This document shows positions 61,531-64,000 of a stretch of 64,000 nucleotides of DNA, piece by piece (positions within the stretch are counted from its first letter, which is position 1; each line of letters opens with the position of its first letter). The notes under the pieces are model-generated. The model saw nothing but the letters and a program-made list of their open reading frames with translations, was not told the origin of the DNA and ran no database searches. The position numbers and the translations under genes were made by a program. Origin of the DNA: CAZYFH01 sp965249175 (GTDB lineage: Bacteria > Acidobacteriota > Vicinamibacteria > Vicinamibacterales > UBA8438). The stretch covers positions 5,456,001 through 5,520,000 of the forward strand of contig OZ252227.1 in assembly GCA_965249175.1 (NCBI GenBank), in the 5' to 3' direction.

Positions 61531-62130
61531 CTAGCCCAAGCGCCGGTTCACCTCGTCCCAGTTGATGGTGTTGAACCAGGCGGCGATGTAGTCCGGCCGC
61601 CGGTTCTGATACGTCAGGTAGTACGCGTGCTCCCAGACGTCGATGCCGAGGATGGGCGTCTTCCCCTCCATCAACGGCGTGTCCTGATTCGGCGTGCTCT
61701 CGACGCTCAGCGTGCCGGCCGTGTTGATCACCCACGCCCAGCCGCTGCCGAAGCGCGTCGCGCCAGCGCCGGCGATCTGCTCCTTGAGGGCGTCATACGA
61801 ACCGAACGATGCGTTGATGGCGTTCGCGACGTTGCCGGTCGGAGCGCCGCCGCCGTTCGGACCCATGATCTGCCAGAACATCGTGTGGTTGGAGTGACCG
61901 CCGCCGTTGTTGCGCACGGCGGTCCGAATCCCCTCAGGGACGCTCCCGAGGTCGCCGATGAGCTCGTCCACGCTCTTGCCGGCGAGCTCGGGGTGCGGCT
62001 CGAGTGCGGCGTTGAGCTTCGCCACGTAGGTCGCGTGATGCTTCCCGTGGTGGATGCGCATTGTCTGCTCGTCGACGTGGGGTTCGAGCGCGTTGAAATC
62101 GTAGGGCAGCGGGGGCAGCTCATGGGCCAT
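61531..62130 (-). CDS. sodA: Iron/manganese superoxide dismutase
   Basis: A 199-residue enzyme converting superoxide to peroxide and oxygen. Metal ligands are visible: a His in MRIHHGKHHATYV, NNGGGHSNHTMFWQIMGPNG with the second His, and GIDVWEHAYYLTYQNRRPDY with Asp and His. GGGHSNH and GPNGGG favour manganese, though Fe/Mn forms are hard to separate. AAGGAGAA upstream sets ATG 62130. It heads a likely three-gene transcript. Confidence 0.93.
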   Translation of the reverse strand: MAHELPPLPYDFNALEPHVDEQTMRIHHGKHHATYVAKLNAALEPHPELAGKSVDELIGDLGSVPEGIRTAVRNNGGGHSNHTMFWQIMGPNGGGAPTGNVANAINASFGSYDALKEQIAGAGATRFGSGWAWVINTAGTLSVESTPNQDTPLMEGKTPILGIDVWEHAYYLTYQNRRPDYIAAWFNTINWDEVNRRLG

Positions 62131-62253
62131 CGGGAGTTCTCCTTCTATCGAATCGCCCCGGTGAGTCGGGGCACTGGCTCACGGCGTCGGCGGCGCGATC
62201 TCGCCTCCGCCAGAAGCCGGGACAACGTGCAACCAACGAGTCTAGTGTTCTCG

Positions 62254-63387
62254 TTAATGGATTGACAACATGCGGTCGAGGGCCACCCGCGTCCAGTGCG
62301 TCTCGCGATCGGGGACGGCGATCCGGTTGTGGACCCGTCCGTCCACCAGGCCCTCGAGCACCCACAGCAAGTGGTTTGGCGAGACGCGAAACATCGTCGA
62401 GCAGAGACAGCCGATCGGGTCGAGTGTCATGACGGTCCGCGCAGGTGCCACGTCATCCGCAAGTCGATTGACGAGGTGCACCTCCGTGCCGACCGCCCAC
62501 ACCGAACCGGCCGGGCTCGTCGTGACAGCGTTGATGATGGCCTCCGTCGACCCGCTCTCGTCGGCGGCCTGCACCACCTCCCACGTGCATTCGGGGTGCA
62601 CGATGACGCGCACGTCCGGATGCATGCGCCGTATGTGTGCCACCTGTGGAACGGTGAACCGCGTGTGGACGGAGCAGTGCCCTTTCCAGAGGATGATGCG
62701 TGCGGTGCGCACCTCGTCGGCCGTCAAGCCGCCGTCGGGCACATCGGGATCCCAGACGACCATCTGATCGAGTGGCACCCCCATGGCGTACGCCGTGTTC
62801 CGGCCGAGATGCTGGTCGGGGAGGAAGAGGATCTGATCGCCACGTTCCCAGGCCCACCGCAACGTCGCCTCGGCATTGCTCGACGTGCAGACGACACCGC
62901 CCCGCTCACCGCAAAAGGCTTTGATCGATGCGGCCGAGTTTATGTAGGTCACCGGCACGACGTCCGTCGCGCCCATCCCCTCCAGATCCGTCCAGCACGC
63001 CTCGAGCTGGTCGGCCGCCGCCATATCGGCCATCGAGCAACCGGCCGCGAGATCCGGGAGGATGACCCGTTGATGCGACCCGCTCAGCACGTCCGCGCTC
63101 TCCGCCATGAAGTGCACGCCGCAGAACACGATGTAGTCGGCGCTTCCGCGCTCGGCTGCCTGGCGGGCAAGGCGGAATGAATCACCGGTGCAGTCGGCGA
63201 ACTTGATCACCTCATCGCGCTGATAGTGATGACCCAGGATCAGCACGTGCGTGCCAAGGGCTGCCTTGGCCGCGATGATCCGGTCATCCATTTCGGCATC
63301 CGCCAGCCCAAGGTAACGGTCGGGAAGTGGCTGGCGATCACCAGCGTCGTCTTGCTCGAACCGAGTCGGCACCTCGATGGTCATCAT
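62254..63387 (-). CDS. nadA: Quinolinate synthase
   Basis: A 377-residue 4Fe-4S enzyme that condenses iminoaspartate with DHAP to quinolinate in NAD synthesis. Seen: VLILGHHYQRDEVIKFADCT, YIVFCGVHFMAESADVLSGS (first Cys), GVVCTSSNAEATLRWAWERG (second Cys), and LCSTMFRVSPNHLLWVLEGL (third Cys region). Length and three-Cys spacing suit the long class. No nadB or nadC is in the window; it is the gene after mqnE with a 170-base gap. Confidence 0.95.
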   Translation of the reverse strand: MMTIEVPTRFEQDDAGDRQPLPDRYLGLADAEMDDRIIAAKAALGTHVLILGHHYQRDEVIKFADCTGDSFRLARQAAERGSADYIVFCGVHFMAESADVLSGSHQRVILPDLAAGCSMADMAAADQLEACWTDLEGMGATDVVPVTYINSAASIKAFCGERGGVVCTSSNAEATLRWAWERGDQILFLPDQHLGRNTAYAMGVPLDQMVVWDPDVPDGGLTADEVRTARIILWKGHCSVHTRFTVPQVAHIRRMHPDVRVIVHPECTWEVVQAADESGSTEAIINAVTTSPAGSVWAVGTEVHLVNRLADDVAPARTVMTLDPIGCLCSTMFRVSPNHLLWVLEGLVDGRVHNRIAVPDRETHWTRVALDRMLSIH

Positions 63388-63557
63388 CGGCGTCCTCCCA
63401 GCGAGCCACAGCTTGTGAAATATTTCTCAAGCCAGCGCTATGAAAAAGGCCAGACCCCTTGGGGAGATCTGACGCTAAGTGATCTTATCACGGCATGGGA
63501 GGCCGGCGTCGTTGCCGCACGCCAGAAGGCGGGCGGGCGAGCGGGCGGGGCTTGAAG

Positions 63558-64000
63558 CTACGCGGGATGTGCAACGACGTTGTAGAAGGTGTCGCGCTCG
63601 ACTGGCTCGCGTCCGGCGTCGCGGATAAGTCGAGTGATCTCTCCCGGGGTCATCACCTCGGGCGTCGGGGCACCGGCCATATGGTAGATGCGCTCCTCCT
63701 GTACCGTCCCATCCAGATCGTCGGCTCCGAACCATAAGGCGGTTTGCGCCACCTCGACACCGGTCGCGATCCAAAACGCCTTGACGTGCGGGACGTTGTC
63801 GAGCATCAGCCGCGCGACAGCGTGGACGCGCAGGGTGTCGGCGGCGGTCGGCGCTGGAAGCTTGCGCATCTGGTTGTTGTCGGGATGGAACGCGAGCGGG
63901 ATGAACGCTTGAAAGCCGGAGGTCTCGTCCTGCAACGCACGCGCGCGCAGCATGTGGTCGACGCGCTCGGCGTCGGTCTCGATGTGTCCGTAGAGCATCG
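63558..64000 (-). CDS. mqnE: Aminofutalosine synthase MqnE, 3' part
   Basis: The C-terminal 147 or so residues of a radical-SAM enzyme; the 5' part lies beyond the window end. Seen: MLYGHIETDAERVDHMLRAR, FIPLAFHPDNNQMRK, WIATGVEVAQTALWFGADDL, DGTVQEERIYHMAGAPTPEV, then ITRLIRDAGREPVERDTFYN. MqnE links 3-(1-carboxyvinyloxy)benzoate to SAM in the futalosine route to menaquinone. The GADDLDGTVQEERI signature separates it from MqnC fairly well. Confidence 0.85.
   Translation of the reverse strand, partial: MLYGHIETDAERVDHMLRARALQDETSGFQAFIPLAFHPDNNQMRKLPAPTAADTLRVHAVARLMLDNVPHVKAFWIATGVEVAQTALWFGADDLDGTVQEERIYHMAGAPTPEVMTPGEITRLIRDAGREPVERDTFYNVVAHPA

Overview
The window is GC-rich DNA (roughly two thirds G+C by eye) from a bacterium most like an Acidobacteriota member of the Vicinamibacteria type. 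The pointers are a DUF5916 outer-membrane protein, a VWFA-related 'Acidobacterial' domain fragment, many pieces of Ser/Thr kinases with TolB/PD40 propellers, PQQ-type propeller enzymes and an aminofutalosine-pathway gene. This placement is inference; no rRNA gene is present. Layout: (1) 1-8500 is accessory debris. It holds a chimeric IS256/ISL3 transposase, a membrane gene cut at the IS end, a kinase 5' fragment, TetR and IS5 remnants, a frameshifted propeller gene, a 1.4-kb decayed IS with perfect 14-bp ends, and a deleted tyrosine integrase next to tRNA-Asn. (2) 8503-25600 is mostly stable chromosome: a membrane protein, an LPG-synthase-like/glycosyltransferase fusion, recR-ybaB-dnaX, SRP RNA, two tRNA-Ser, a methyltransferase, an EVE protein, tadA, rfbC, a glycosidase/GT2 fusion, and an operon of outer-membrane protein, dihaem cytochrome c, PQQ dehydrogenase and FkbM methyltransferase. 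(3) 25600-48730 holds PilZ, a TolB-DUF5916 fusion, a three-gene amine-catabolism set (FAD/GcvT oxidoreductase, amidohydrolase, APC permease), a vapBC-type pair, DUF418, a K+ channel, DUF2891, phosphotriesterase-like, MBL, SNF transporter and amidohydrolase genes, a 30-bp minisatellite filling a convergent gap, and a divergent two-component pair. (4) 48730-56430 is a second debris island with gene fragments joined at sharp junctions, an IS110/IS1111-like element inside a kinase remnant, a serine-recombinase tail, kinase 5' duplicates, and an IS6 element ending near tRNA-Arg(ACG). (5) 56500-64000 is housekeeping again: GH3 glycosidase, mogA-moeA, superoxide dismutase with two membrane genes, nadA, and the 3' part of mqnE. 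Both debris islands face the 3' ends of tRNA genes (Asn and Arg), which fits repeated integration at tRNA sites followed by decay. Several otherwise intact genes carry single-base frameshifts (about 4955, 24978 and 34820). Either sequencing indels or recent mutations could explain these, and the VapB case favours sequence error. The most interesting signals are the in-frame IS256/ISL3 hybrid transposase, the IS110-type element with subterminal inverted repeats and a long 3' non-coding end that could encode a guide (seek/bridge) RNA, the minisatellite seeded from a stop codon, a 173-bp element bounded by 23-bp inverted repeats, and the repeated kinase 5' ends.
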